Under the pieces are notes generated by a model that had not been told where the DNA came from, ran no database searches, and saw only the letters and a program-made list of their open reading frames with translations. Both the position numbers and the translations under genes were made by a program. Of a stretch of DNA of 64,000 nucleotides, positions 15,882 through 24,744 are shown piece after piece. Position 1 is the stretch's first letter. The number at the start of each line of letters is the position of its first letter. This DNA comes from Streptomyces sp. NBC_00433 (GTDB taxonomy: Bacteria; Actinomycetota; Actinomycetes; Streptomycetales; Streptomycetaceae), in NCBI GenBank assembly GCA_036015235.1, contig CP107926.1:620001-684000 (forward strand), given 5' to 3'.

Positions 15882-18728
15882 TCAACAGGTCTGCCGGTCG
15901 GTTACGGCCGCCAGCGTGCTTTCCGCCGGCAGTTGGGTTCGGGTGGTGACGCCGAGCTTGCGGAAGATCCTGGTGAGGTGCTGCTCGACCGTGCTGACGG
16001 TGACGACCAGCTTCTGCGAGATCTCCTTGTTGGTGTGGCCCCGTGCTGCGAGCACGGCGACCCTGCGCTCGGCGCCGCTGAGCTGGGCGATCGCGGCGAT
16101 CCTGCTGTCGCGCTCCCCCGCTGGTGAGTCGCTGCCGGCGAGTTCCGCCACCAGTTCGCGCTCCAGCGGTACGGCACCGGCCTCGCGGGCCAGCCGGAGG
16201 GCGGACTCGCGCGGGGCGCGGGCCCGTCCTGGACGGCCGGACTCGGTGTGGGCGCGGCCGAGGTCGGACAGGGCGCCGGCCAGCTGCAGCCGGTCGCCGC
16301 AGATCTGCAGCACCTCGACGGCCTCGCTGAGCAGCGGCACTCGGGCGGCCGGCGGGCCGGCCGCGGCGAGCACCCGCAGCGACATGCCGCGGGCGCGGCT
16401 GGGCCGCAGGTCGACCATGTCCATCTGCTCGCGGGCCAGGGTGTAGGCGCGGTTCTGGTCGCCGAGCATCACATGGGCGCGGGCGGCCTCGCTGCGCCAG
16501 GGCACCAGCGTGGGCTGGTCGAAGCCCCAGCGGGCCATCAGGTCGCCGCAGGCCATGAAGTCGTCGAGGGCGGCGTAGGGGCGCCCGGTGGCGAGGTGGT
16601 AGTAGCCGCGGGCCTGCAGGAAGTAGAGCCCGAAGCGGCTGGAGAACATCCCCTCGGGGAAGGAGAACTGGAGGTACGCCGCTGCCGCCTCGAAGTCGCC
16701 GGTGTCGGTGGCGGCCTGTACGAGGTTGGCCAGCGGGCCGCCGATGCAGACGCCCCAGCTGTCGGCGGGCACCTGGGCGAGCGCGGCCTCGGCGAGCAGC
16801 CGGGCGCGGGCCGGGCGGCCCTCGCGCAGCGCGATGCCGGCCCGCAGCGAGGAGAATTCCGCGACCCACAGCGGGACGTGGCGGGCGCGTGACTCCTCCA
16901 GCCAGTGGTCGCACCAGCTGCCCGCGGCGTCGAGCCGGTCGGAGAAGCCGAGTGCGGCGACCGCGCACATCAGCCACTCCTGGGTGTTCTTGCCGAGCCG
17001 CATGGCCCGCATGGCCTCTTCGGCGACCGAGGCGACGGCGTCGTCGGGGCCGTGGGCCAGGACGTGCGACAGGGCGGCGGCGCCGCGTACGCGCGGGTCC
17101 TCGTCGGAGCGTGAGCGGTGGCCGGCGTCCAGGACGGGCCGGCGGGCGCCGCGGCCCTGCTGGGTGACCAGCACCGGATACGACGCGGACAGCAGCTCGC
17201 GGGTGGCGCGTACCTCGACCGCCCAGCCGGGGTCGGACAGCTCCTCGCGTTCGACCATCCGCTGGACGGCGTCGACGGCCTCGTCGAAACGGCCGTGCCA
17301 CAGCAGGTACTTGGCGAGCATCAGGGCGTGCCGGTCGGGCAGCCGGCCGTCGCGCAGGGCGACGGCGAGTTCGCCGAGGTGCGGGGCGCTGATGGACGGG
17401 TTGAGCGCCCAGGCGGTGGAGGCGAGCAGCGCCTTGAGGCAGACCTGTTCGCCCTCGTCCACGCAGATCCGCAGGGCCGCGTCGAGGCAGGCGTGCGCCT
17501 CGGAGGTGCGATTGCCCGCCAGGTGCCTTTCCGCCGCCTCGCGCAGCAACGTCCCGGCCCAGGGCTGGGCGATCTCGTCGCAGGCCAGCAGGTGGCTGGC
17601 GACGCGGGTGACGGCGGCGCCCTCGCGGTAGAGCAACTGGGCGGCGCGCTGGTGCAGTTCGCAGCGTTCGGCGGCGCTGAGGCTGTCCAGGACCGCCTGC
17701 CGGGCGGCGGGGCCGCGCAGCCGGCGGCCGGTGAGCAGGCCCGCGGAGTGCAGTGCCTGCTCGGCCCTGGCGATCTCGGCGGGCTCGCCGTCGAGGAGGG
17801 CGCCGGGCAGCAGCAGGCCGTCGCTGAGGTCGCCGTCGAGGATGCCGAGCACCTGGGCGAGCCGCAGCAGCGGGGTGCGGCCGCGGTGCAGCAGGCTCAG
17901 GTACATGTCGCGGTAGGCCTCGCCGCAGGACAGCCGTACGTCGGCGGCGTGCCGGTGGCCGGGGGCCGCGCCGAGGTTGTCCTCGGCCAGTGCCCGTACC
18001 AGCAGCGGGTTGCCGCCGCTGGCCGCGTGGCAGGCGGCGCCCAGCTCGGCTGCGGCCAGGGCCCCGAGGTGGTCGGCGATCAGCTCGCTGACCCCCGCGG
18101 GGGTCAGCGGACCCAGGGTGATGCGGCGGTAGTTGGGCTGCCGCATCAGTTCGGCGCGCAGCCGGGGGTAGACCGGCCGGGACAGCGGGCATTCGGTGAG
18201 GGCCAGTGCGATCCTGGACGACCGCAGCTGGCGTACGAGTTGGAGCAGCCAGTAGAGGGATATGTCGTCGGCGAGCTGGATGTCGTCCACGCAGAGCAGC
18301 ACCGGGGTGTGCTCCGCGGTGTCGAGCACCCACAGGACCAGGCGGCGCAGTGCCTCGGTGACGGCGGGGTGCAGGGCCGCCTCGTCGGCGCCGCTGTCCT
18401 GGTCGGCGAAGGGCGGGAAGGCGCCGACCCGCTCCAGCAGCGGCGAGACGCCGGCGGTGTCGCCGTCGGGGCCGCCGGCCAGCGGGGCGGTACAGCGCAG
18501 CAGTTGGTTGAGCACCCCGCCCGGCGAGCGCTGCTCGGCCGCCGAGCACACCGCGTCCAGCACGACGTAGCCCTGCTCCGAGGCGCGCTTGAGCAGTGCG
18601 GTCAGCAGCTCGGACTTGCCGCATCCCATGGCGCCGCTGATCAGGACGGCGCCGCCGGTGCCGGCCGCGCATTCGGTGAGCAGGTCGTCGATCTCCGCGA
18701 TCTCCGCGGTGCGTTCGATGAGCCGCAT
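15882..18728 (-). CDS. LAL-type LuxR regulator with AAA ATPase domain
   Basis: A large (948-residue) pathway regulator of the LAL class. The N-terminal AAA-like ATPase has Walker A GAMGCGKSE (about 32-40) and a Walker B-like VLLCVDDIQLADD. A long alpha-helical, TPR-like middle follows, with a C-terminal LuxR helix-turn-helix (about 880-945; LSGAERRVAVLAARGHTNKE, LVVTVSTVEQHLTRIFRKLG). LAL proteins commonly activate type I PKS operons. ATG at 18728 is preceded by GGGGAGGAG. It is co-transcribed with halogenase 1 downstream and only 26 bp from the antiporter gene upstream, suggesting a three-gene unit. The palindrome at 46124-46143 upstream of the PKS operon is a candidate target. Confidence 0.9.
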   Translation of the reverse strand: MRLIERTAEIAEIDDLLTECAAGTGGAVLISGAMGCGKSELLTALLKRASEQGYVVLDAVCSAAEQRSPGGVLNQLLRCTAPLAGGPDGDTAGVSPLLERVGAFPPFADQDSGADEAALHPAVTEALRRLVLWVLDTAEHTPVLLCVDDIQLADDISLYWLLQLVRQLRSSRIALALTECPLSRPVYPRLRAELMRQPNYRRITLGPLTPAGVSELIADHLGALAAAELGAACHAASGGNPLLVRALAEDNLGAAPGHRHAADVRLSCGEAYRDMYLSLLHRGRTPLLRLAQVLGILDGDLSDGLLLPGALLDGEPAEIARAEQALHSAGLLTGRRLRGPAARQAVLDSLSAAERCELHQRAAQLLYREGAAVTRVASHLLACDEIAQPWAGTLLREAAERHLAGNRTSEAHACLDAALRICVDEGEQVCLKALLASTAWALNPSISAPHLGELAVALRDGRLPDRHALMLAKYLLWHGRFDEAVDAVQRMVEREELSDPGWAVEVRATRELLSASYPVLVTQQGRGARRPVLDAGHRSRSDEDPRVRGAAALSHVLAHGPDDAVASVAEEAMRAMRLGKNTQEWLMCAVAALGFSDRLDAAGSWCDHWLEESRARHVPLWVAEFSSLRAGIALREGRPARARLLAEAALAQVPADSWGVCIGGPLANLVQAATDTGDFEAAAAYLQFSFPEGMFSSRFGLYFLQARGYYHLATGRPYAALDDFMACGDLMARWGFDQPTLVPWRSEAARAHVMLGDQNRAYTLAREQMDMVDLRPSRARGMSLRVLAAAGPPAARVPLLSEAVEVLQICGDRLQLAGALSDLGRAHTESGRPGRARAPRESALRLAREAGAVPLERELVAELAGSDSPAGERDSRIAAIAQLSGAERRVAVLAARGHTNKEISQKLVVTVSTVEQHLTRIFRKLGVTTRTQLPAESTLAAVTDRQTC

Positions 18729-18754
18729 CGGTGCTCCTCCCCGTACTCCAGCCG

Positions 18755-20014
18755 TTAGGCCGACGGCACTTCCTGGGCCTCCGGCAGGTGGACACTGGGT
18801 GTTTCCGGCACCACGACGGGACGGTGGTAGATCCGGTTCAGCAGCGGTCCCGTCATCATCGTGGTGACGACTGCCATCACGACCATCAGCGAATACAGCG
18901 GGCCGTCCAGCAGGCCCAGTTGCTTGCCCACGCCGAGGATCACCAGCTCCGTCAGGCCGCGGGTGTTCATCAGCGCGGCCAGTGCGCAGGCCGGTCTCGG
19001 CGGCAGTTTCAGCAGCCGGGCGGCGACGTAGGTGCCGCCGAACTTGCCGACCATCGCGACCAGCAGGATGACGCCGAGTTCGCCGGCCTGGGTGGCGCCG
19101 AAGTGCCGCAGGTTCACGCCGAGGCCGGCCACCATGAAGTAGACCGGCAGCAGCAGTCCCGAGATCCGCCCGATGTGGTCGGTGATCTCGGTGTGGAAGG
19201 CGTGCACCGCCGTCCCCTTGGGGGTGACCAGGCCGAAGATGAAGGCGCCGAAGATGAAGTGCAGGCCCATCGCCTCCGTCGCCGCGGCCGACAGCAGGAT
19301 GCCGACCAGGACCACGAGGACCGCGTTGGGGTTCTGCGGCCGCAGGGTGGTGCCGTTGCCGACCAGCCAGCTCAGCACCGGGCGTACGACCAGGATGACG
19401 ACCAGCAGGTAGGGGATGGCCAGGATCAGCCGCCAGTGGTGGCCGCCCTCGCTGGCGACGGCCTGGACCCCGGCGAGTCCGGTCCAGGCCAGCACGTCGA
19501 CCATGGCGGCGGTGGCCAGCGCGATACCGCCCAGCGTGGTGCGGGACAGTCCGCGGTCGGTGAGGATCCGGGCCAGCACCGGGAAGGCGGTCACCGACAC
19601 CGACAGGCCGATGAAGACGATGAAGGTGCCGTGCCGGTCGGTCGGGTGGTTGTGCAGCAGGTAGAACGCCATGCCGATGCCCAGCGAGAACGGCACGAGC
19701 ATCGAGCCGAGCGCGGTGCCCGCGGTCAGCCAGCCGCGGCCGCGCAGATGCCGGCCCTCGATCTCCAGGCCGACGGTGAACATGAAAAGTGCGACGCCGA
19801 CGTCGGCCATTCCTGACAGCAGCGGGCGCACGCCCACCGGGAACAGCGTGTCGACCGCCCCGCCCAGAAGCGTAGGACCGAGCAGAATCCCGCCGAGGAT
19901 CTCACCGATCACCGCAGGCTGCCCAAAACGGGCGACAACTCTGCCGACCAGGCGGGCGACGATCACGATTAACGCGAGGTCAACGAATAGAAGCTGCACT
20001 TGATGGCTCGACAT
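18755..20014 (-). CDS. Kef-type cation/proton antiporter (CPA2)
   Basis: A 419-residue integral membrane antiporter with about 12 helices. CPA2 hallmarks are ARFGQPAVIGEILGGILLGP near the N-terminus (helix 2 region), FMFTVGLEIEGRHL and GLSVSVTAFPVLARILTDRG. The soluble C-terminal TrkA domain of full-length Kef proteins is absent, as in short NapA-like members. ATG at 20014 is preceded by GAGAGGG. Codon 15 is TTA (19970-19972), so bldA control is predicted. In antibiotic clusters such antiporters are often proposed to serve export or ionic self-protection; here that is inference from position next to the LAL regulator. Confidence 0.87.
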   Translation of the reverse strand: MSSHQVQLLFVDLALIVIVARLVGRVVARFGQPAVIGEILGGILLGPTLLGGAVDTLFPVGVRPLLSGMADVGVALFMFTVGLEIEGRHLRGRGWLTAGTALGSMLVPFSLGIGMAFYLLHNHPTDRHGTFIVFIGLSVSVTAFPVLARILTDRGLSRTTLGGIALATAAMVDVLAWTGLAGVQAVASEGGHHWRLILAIPYLLVVILVVRPVLSWLVGNGTTLRPQNPNAVLVVLVGILLSAAATEAMGLHFIFGAFIFGLVTPKGTAVHAFHTEITDHIGRISGLLLPVYFMVAGLGVNLRHFGATQAGELGVILLVAMVGKFGGTYVAARLLKLPPRPACALAALMNTRGLTELVILGVGKQLGLLDGPLYSLMVVMAVVTTMMTGPLLNRIYHRPVVVPETPSVHLPEAQEVPSA

Positions 20015-20449
20015 AGTGTGGCCCTCTCAGTTGCCGTAGAGCATCTGACTTCACCGCACGCTGCCGGCCGCGGAACAACCTTGTCAGGCATTCGACTCGG
20101 CGCCCGTCGATTCTTCACCGGTCGCCTAAAGAGCGTCTATATGCCCACTGGAAGCCGCTGACCTGCGAATACGTGCCGGATCCGCTCGATTCGCAAGGAT
20201 GAAGAAGACACCGGGGCCGCAGAGATGCAAGGATCAACTCCGCCACACCGGTTCATCACCGCCTCTATAGCACAGAGCGTGACGGGAACTCACGGGGGAC
20301 TCTGGGATGCAACATGTTATTTGCGTGCCGATAATCGGCGCGAAATAAGTGATTTACCCGAGTACTTCCTTATGCGGTCGTGCGCCACTCTGGCTGCCCC
20401 GTCGGTTTGTGAGTATTTCGAATGAACCCTCACGACCTGGGAGTGTTTC
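20015..20449. promoter_or_regulatory. Divergent promoter region, antiporter / AraC1
   Basis: 435 bp with clearly lower GC than the flanks, especially 20318-20360 (ATGCAACATGTTATTTGCG, GAAATAAGTGATTTACC). It separates the divergent antiporter and AraC1 genes and must hold both promoters. An open frame of 66 codons at 20225-20425 has no ribosome site or family resemblance. GATTGCTCA, found in three other divergent promoters, is absent here. Confidence 0.5.
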
Positions 20450-21247
20450 ATGGAGTACATAGTTCAGCGCGCAGTGGCGGTCATCCGGGACAAGTACGGA
20501 GAGCCGCTCACCCTCGACGAACTGGCGCGAATGGTACTGGTCAGCAAGTTCCACTTCCTGCGCTCCTTCCGGCGGACCACCGGGGTCACCCCGGGGCGCT
20601 TTCTGAGCGCCGTCCGGCTGGCCGAGGCGAAACGCCTGCTGCTCGACACCTCGCTGAAGGTGTCGGACATCTCGGCGCAGGTCGGCTACAGCAGCATCGG
20701 CAGTTTCACCCGCAGGTTCACCGAATCCGTGGGCCTGCCGCCGACGCAGTACCGGCAGACGGCGACCGCGGTTCCGCTGCCCCATCCGCAGCGGCCGGCG
20801 AGCACCAGCAGAAACAGCGTCTCGGGTTATGTACGGCCCTGGCGCACCGGCCGTACCGAGGTCTTCGTCGGGCTGTTCGACAGCCCGATCATGCAGGGCA
20901 GACCAGCGGTCTGCGCGGTGCTGGAGGCGCCGGGCCCTTTCCGGCTCACCGGGATTCCGGCGGGTACGTGGTTCCTGCACGCAGCCACCCTGCCGGAACC
21001 AGGTGCCGCCGGCTGTCGTACCAGACAGTGGCGGCAACCCGTCCAACTGGTGGACTGTACGGGCCCGCTGACGATGCGGGACCAGGACGCGGCGGCGGCC
21101 GAGCGGCACGAGCGGGTCATCCTGACCCCGCGACCCGCGGAGTGGTTCAGGCCGCCGGTGCTGCTCGCCCTGCCGCACCAGATGCCCGGCGTGACCCCCC
21201 GGAAGCTGCACACCGGCTACCGGGAGCCTTCCGCGGCCGCGGTGTAG
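20450..21247 (+). CDS. AraC-family regulator with N-terminal DNA-binding domain (AraC1)
   Basis: A 265-residue regulator with the inverted AraC layout. The two-helix-turn-helix domain is at residues 1-105 (TLDELARMVLVSKFHFLRSF, VSDISAQVGYSSIGSFTRRF). The C-terminal ~140 residues look beta-rich (VFVGLFDSPIMQGRPAVCAV, GIPAGTWFLHAATLPEP). The same tail pattern recurs in AraC2 (22375), so the two are paralogues. ATG at 20450 follows GGGAG at good spacing. The last 31 bp overlap the convergent SARP3 gene. A pathway-specific role is inferred from the neighbours. Confidence 0.82.
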   Translation: MEYIVQRAVAVIRDKYGEPLTLDELARMVLVSKFHFLRSFRRTTGVTPGRFLSAVRLAEAKRLLLDTSLKVSDISAQVGYSSIGSFTRRFTESVGLPPTQYRQTATAVPLPHPQRPASTSRNSVSGYVRPWRTGRTEVFVGLFDSPIMQGRPAVCAVLEAPGPFRLTGIPAGTWFLHAATLPEPGAAGCRTRQWRQPVQLVDCTGPLTMRDQDAAAAERHERVILTPRPAEWFRPPVLLALPHQMPGVTPRKLHTGYREPSAAAV

Positions 21248-22179
21248 TCCGCGGCCTGCCGAGCGTACGGGACCCTGCGGGCGGCCGCACCGGCCGCAGG
21301 GGACTGCCTGACCTGCGGCCGCAGCTCCGGCCGCGGCTCGGCCGTCTGCCAGCGTTCAACACCCGCAGGAGCGGCCGTCATCGAGCGCAGCAGTTGCACA
21401 CTCCCCGGCACCGTACGGGGCATCAGCGCGGGGTGGCCGTTGAGTATCTGCTCGTGCAGCGCGCTCAGTTCGGGCCCCGGCTCGACCCCCAGCTCGGCCA
21501 TCAGCAGCTCCCTGGTCTCCCGGTAGACGCCCAGCGCGTGGGCCCGCCGGCCGCACCGGTAGAGCGCCAGCATCAGCAGCGAGCGCAGCCGCTCGCGCAG
21601 CGGCTCCCGGCCGACATGGCCGACCAGCGCCGGGATCACCTGGTTGTGCCAGCCGGCGGTGAGCAGCAGATCCGCCCACTCCTCCACGGCCATCAGCCGG
21701 GACTCGGTCAGCCGCACCCGCTCGATCTCGGCGAAGGGGCCGGGCACATTGGCGTACGCGTCGCCGTGCCACAGCGCGAGCGCGCGCTCCAACTGGCCGA
21801 TGGCCGCCTCCGCCTGGCCGTTGGCCAGCAGGCTGCGGGCCGCGGTGTGGTGCCGGGTGAACAGCTGGACGTCGACCGCCTCGGCCGGCAGCCGCAGGCA
21901 GTAGCCGCCGCTCGCCGAGACCAGGACGCCGCCGGACTTGCGGCGGCCGCGGGCCGGATCGAGCACCCGTCGCAGACCGGCCACGTAAGTGTGCACGCCG
22001 CTGGCCGCGGACTGCGGCAGCTCACGGCCCCACACCCCGTCGACGATCTGCTCCACGCTGACGATCTCGCCGAGCCGGCCGGCCAGCAGGCCGAGGACGG
22101 CACGCTGCTTGGGAGGGCCGAGCGACACCTCCTCACCGTGCCGCCAGAAGCGAATGGGCCCCAATAATTCCAGCTGCAT
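21217..22179 (-). CDS. SARP/AfsR-type regulator (SARP3)
   Basis: A 320-residue SARP. The winged-helix domain spans about 1-95 (LLGPIRFWRHGEEVSLGPPK, VWGRELPQSAASGVHTYVAG), the bacterial transcriptional activation domain about 100-245 (FTRHHTAARSLLANGQAEAA, LGVEPGPELSALHEQIL), and the remainder is a disordered Pro/Ala/Arg tail. ATG at 22179 follows GGGGGATC. Codon 5 is TTA (22165-22167), so translation should require bldA. Its promoter region, shared with divergent AraC2, carries the GATTGCTCA motif 80 bp upstream of the start. Its 3' end overlaps AraC1 by 31 bp on the opposite strand. Confidence 0.87.
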   Translation of the reverse strand: MQLELLGPIRFWRHGEEVSLGPPKQRAVLGLLAGRLGEIVSVEQIVDGVWGRELPQSAASGVHTYVAGLRRVLDPARGRRKSGGVLVSASGGYCLRLPAEAVDVQLFTRHHTAARSLLANGQAEAAIGQLERALALWHGDAYANVPGPFAEIERVRLTESRLMAVEEWADLLLTAGWHNQVIPALVGHVGREPLRERLRSLLMLALYRCGRRAHALGVYRETRELLMAELGVEPGPELSALHEQILNGHPALMPRTVPGSVQLLRSMTAAPAGVERWQTAEPRPELRPQVRQSPAAGAAARRVPYARQAADYTAAAEGSR

Positions 22180-22258
22180 GATCCCCCGTCCAGATCCAGT
22201 CGCTCATTCAAGTAGACACCACAAGGGTGCGTGCGGGACACCCCGTACGCATCGCCCG

Positions 22259-22267
22259 GATTGCTCA
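22259..22267 (+). promoter_or_regulatory. GATTGCTCA motif, site 1 (SARP3/AraC2 promoter region)
   Basis: Exact 9-mer GATTGCTCA in the 195-bp divergent region between SARP3 and AraC2, 80 bp from the SARP3 start and 108 bp from the AraC2 start. It shares the extended context CATCGCC-N2-GATTGCTCA with site 2 at 50251. Candidate operator of a cluster regulator; not matched to a known box. Confidence 0.5.
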
Positions 22268-22374
22268 GTTCCGCTCGACAACTGTGCGCCTGGGACTCCT
22301 TGACCTCACACATAGCACGTGGTTATCGTGACCGAGTTGTCACGTGCGGCCCAATACGGGGAGGCTGAGCACGG

Positions 22375-23109
22375 GTGCGGACCGAGATCGAATGGGTGGT
22401 TCAAGGCATTCATGAGGGCTTTGAGGGCAACCTGTCCATCGCCGACTTCGGGCGTATGGCCAGGCTGAGCCCCTGCCACATGGCCAGGCTGTTCCACCAG
22501 GAGACCGGACTGACTCCATCCGGTTTCCTGCTCGCAGTACGGATGGAGCAGGCGCGCCGCAGGCTGCTCCGCTCCGAGCGGAGCATCGTGGACATCGCCG
22601 ACGAGGTCGGCTACGCGAGCCTCGGGGCGTTCACCTCGCGGTTCACCAAGGTTGTGGGTGTTTCGCCGGGTAAGTACCGACGGCTCAGCTCCCTCGGCAG
22701 TTCGATTGTCGACATGGTGGCGGGCGCCGAGGCGACGCACTTCACGTACGGCTCGGTCACCGGGCGTACCAAGCGGAGCGACGGTCTGCTGCGCGAGCCC
22801 GTCTACCTGGCCGCGTTCCCGATGACGCTCAACGGGCAGAAGGCCACCAGGTGCTGCCGCAGCGGCAACTCCACGGACCTGTGGAACATCGCGCACATCC
22901 CGTCGGGAATGTGGATGATCGAAGCGGTTTCCCGGACGGTGGGCGGCGGCAAGTACGATGTCGTCGTCGGCCAGGCGGGGCCCTTTCAGATTGACCCGGG
23001 CAGCGTTGTGAACGTTGACGTGATATTAACCGCGCCGACGAAATTCCGGGCGGTAGAAGCCGACCGGGCGCAACTCGGACTCGCCGTTCCCGATCTCTTC
23101 GGGTGCTAG
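22375..23109 (+). CDS. AraC-family regulator with N-terminal DNA-binding domain (AraC2)
   Basis: A 244-residue paralogue of AraC1. The DNA-binding domain is at 1-105 (SIADFGRMARLSPCHMARLF, IVDIADEVGYASLGAFTSRF). A C-terminal beta-rich domain follows (VYLAAFPMTLNGQKATRCCR, HIPSGMWMIEAVSRTVGGGK) with the same IPxGxWxxxA pattern as AraC1. GTG at 22375 lies about 12 bases after GGGGAGG. Codon 218 is TTA (23026-23028), predicting bldA dependence. It is divergent from SARP3 with GATTGCTCA between them and is followed by a strong terminator at 23113. Confidence 0.82.
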   Translation: MRTEIEWVVQGIHEGFEGNLSIADFGRMARLSPCHMARLFHQETGLTPSGFLLAVRMEQARRRLLRSERSIVDIADEVGYASLGAFTSRFTKVVGVSPGKYRRLSSLGSSIVDMVAGAEATHFTYGSVTGRTKRSDGLLREPVYLAAFPMTLNGQKATRCCRSGNSTDLWNIAHIPSGMWMIEAVSRTVGGGKYDVVVGQAGPFQIDPGSVVNVDVILTAPTKFRAVEADRAQLGLAVPDLFGC

Positions 23110-23112
23110 CCT

Positions 23113-23144
23113 CCGGTGCGCGGCCCGCATAGGCCGCGCACCGG
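23113..23144 (+). terminator. Terminator of AraC2
   Basis: Perfect 13-bp stem CCGGTGCGCGGCC (23113-23125) / GGCCGCGCACCGG (23132-23144) with a 6-nt loop, starting four bases after the AraC2 stop. There is no U-tract, as is usual in streptomycetes. Confidence 0.75.
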
Positions 23145-23272
23145 TATACAAGCGCCGCACAAGGCCAAGCAATCAGGGAGATGCCTCTTCCGTTCCTCCG
23201 GCCAAGAATCGACTCGGACTCCTATGTCCAGTCGACTCCTTTGTCCAGTCGGTCGCGAGGCCTGGAGGATCT

Positions 23273-24628
23273 GTGGGCACAATCGGAGGACATGCGGTCG
23301 TTGTCGGCGGCTCGATGAGCGGACTTGTCTCCGCCGCCGTGCTGTCGACCCGATTCGACCGTGTCACGGTCATCGACCGCGACACCCTGCCCGACGACGC
23401 GAGCGACCGCCGCGGGGTTCCGCAGAGCGGCCACGCGCACGCGCTGCTGATCAGCGGCCGGCAGGTGCTCGACCGGGTCTTCCCCGGGCTGACCGACGAG
23501 CTGGTCCAGGGCGGCGCCGTCCCCTACGACGCCGGATCGGACCTGCTCTTCCACCAGATGGGCGCGCTGCGGGCCAGGTTCAGCAGCGGCAAGCTCGGCA
23601 TCAGCCTGACCCGGGCCTACCTGGAGCACACCGTACGGCAACGGGTCAGGGCCCTGCCCAACGTGACGGTACGCCACCAGGTCTCGGTCATCGACCTGCA
23701 CGGCTCCCCCGGGCGGGTCTGCGGCGTCGTCCTCGACGGCGGCGAGATCCTGCGCTCCGACCTTGTCGTCGACGCCACCGGGCGCAGCGGCGACCGCACC
23801 GACACCTGGCTCAGGCGGCTCGAATGCCCCGCGCCCGAAGTCACCAAGCTCAAGGTCGACGTCGGCTACACCACCAGGGTGCTGCGCCGCGCGCCCGGCG
23901 ACCGGATCGGCGGGGACGGCGGCGGACTGCTCTACCTGATGTCCGCTGTGCCGCCGCACGACAAGCGCGCGGCGGCCGTCTTCGCCGTCGAGGGCGACCG
24001 CTGGATGGTGACCCTCGGCGGCTGGCACCGCTCGCACGCCCCGACCGACCCCGAGGGCTTCGCCGAATTCGCCGAGAACCTGCCCGACCCGCACGTCGCG
24101 AAGCTGCTCGCCTCGTCCGAGCCGCTGGACGGGATGCGCGCCCACAAGTTCACCTACCCGCAGGCGAGGCGGCGCCACTTCGAGCGGCTCCGCGTCCTGC
24201 CCACCGGCTACGTCGCCCTCGGCGACGCCATCTGCAGCTTCAACCCGCTCTACGGGCAGGGCATGACCGTCGGGGCGATGGAGGCGGTGGCCCTCGGCGA
24301 GACCCTCGACCAGGAGGGCCGCGCGTCCGCGCGGATGGCGCGGTCCTATTACCGCAAGGCAGCGGCGGCCATCGCCACCCCGTGGCAGATGTCCACGGGC
24401 AGTGACTTCATGTACCCCGAGACGGTGGGGCCGCGGCCGCCCGGCACCGGGCTGGTGAACCGGTACGTACGCCGGCTCATGCTCGCCACGCATGTCTCCC
24501 AGGAGTCGCACCTCGTCCTCCTGGACATGCAGCACCTGCTGGCCCGGCCGTCGTCCATCTTCCGCCCCGGACCGGCGATACGGTCCCTGCTCGCGGCTCG
24601 CCACTCCCCGGCCAACCCGGCGGACTAG
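23273..24628 (+). CDS. FAD-dependent monooxygenase of the Lsd18/MonCI epoxidase superfamily
   Basis: A 451-residue class A-type flavoprotein. GGSMSG (12-17) forms the dinucleotide-binding loop, followed by VTVIDRDTLPDDASDRRGVP and QSGHAHALLISGRQVLDRVF. This run closely follows polyether-pathway epoxidases such as Lsd18 and MonCI. The second FAD motif is YVALGDAICSFNPLYGQGMT. Enzymes of this group epoxidise or hydroxylate polyketide alkenes, and some relatives act on aromatic rings or prenyl groups. GTG at 23273 follows GGAGG. It is the only plus-strand gene beside the PKS operon and converges with the AMP-like gene across a repeat block. Tailoring of the PKS product is inferred. Confidence 0.8.
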   Translation: MGTIGGHAVVVGGSMSGLVSAAVLSTRFDRVTVIDRDTLPDDASDRRGVPQSGHAHALLISGRQVLDRVFPGLTDELVQGGAVPYDAGSDLLFHQMGALRARFSSGKLGISLTRAYLEHTVRQRVRALPNVTVRHQVSVIDLHGSPGRVCGVVLDGGEILRSDLVVDATGRSGDRTDTWLRRLECPAPEVTKLKVDVGYTTRVLRRAPGDRIGGDGGGLLYLMSAVPPHDKRAAAVFAVEGDRWMVTLGGWHRSHAPTDPEGFAEFAENLPDPHVAKLLASSEPLDGMRAHKFTYPQARRRHFERLRVLPTGYVALGDAICSFNPLYGQGMTVGAMEAVALGETLDQEGRASARMARSYYRKAAAAIATPWQMSTGSDFMYPETVGPRPPGTGLVNRYVRRLMLATHVSQESHLVLLDMQHLLARPSSIFRPGPAIRSLLAARHSPANPAD

Positions 24629-24744
24629 CGCCCGCACCGGGCCACCGGCCCCGCCCCCCACCGGCCAGGTGGGGCCGGCCCCACGACCCCGACCCCGACT
24701 CCGCCTCTGCGCCGGCGCTCGCCTCGTCCGGTGCGCCGCTTGCC

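Noticed and set aside
17118-18758. 546-codon plus-strand frame opposite the LAL regulator
   Set aside because: The translation is Gly/Val/Gln-rich with no motifs, whereas the minus strand has Walker A and LuxR motifs in one frame.
20225-20425. 66-codon open frame in the antiporter/AraC1 promoter region
   Set aside because: No ribosome site, atypical low-GC codon use, and it lies where two promoters must be.
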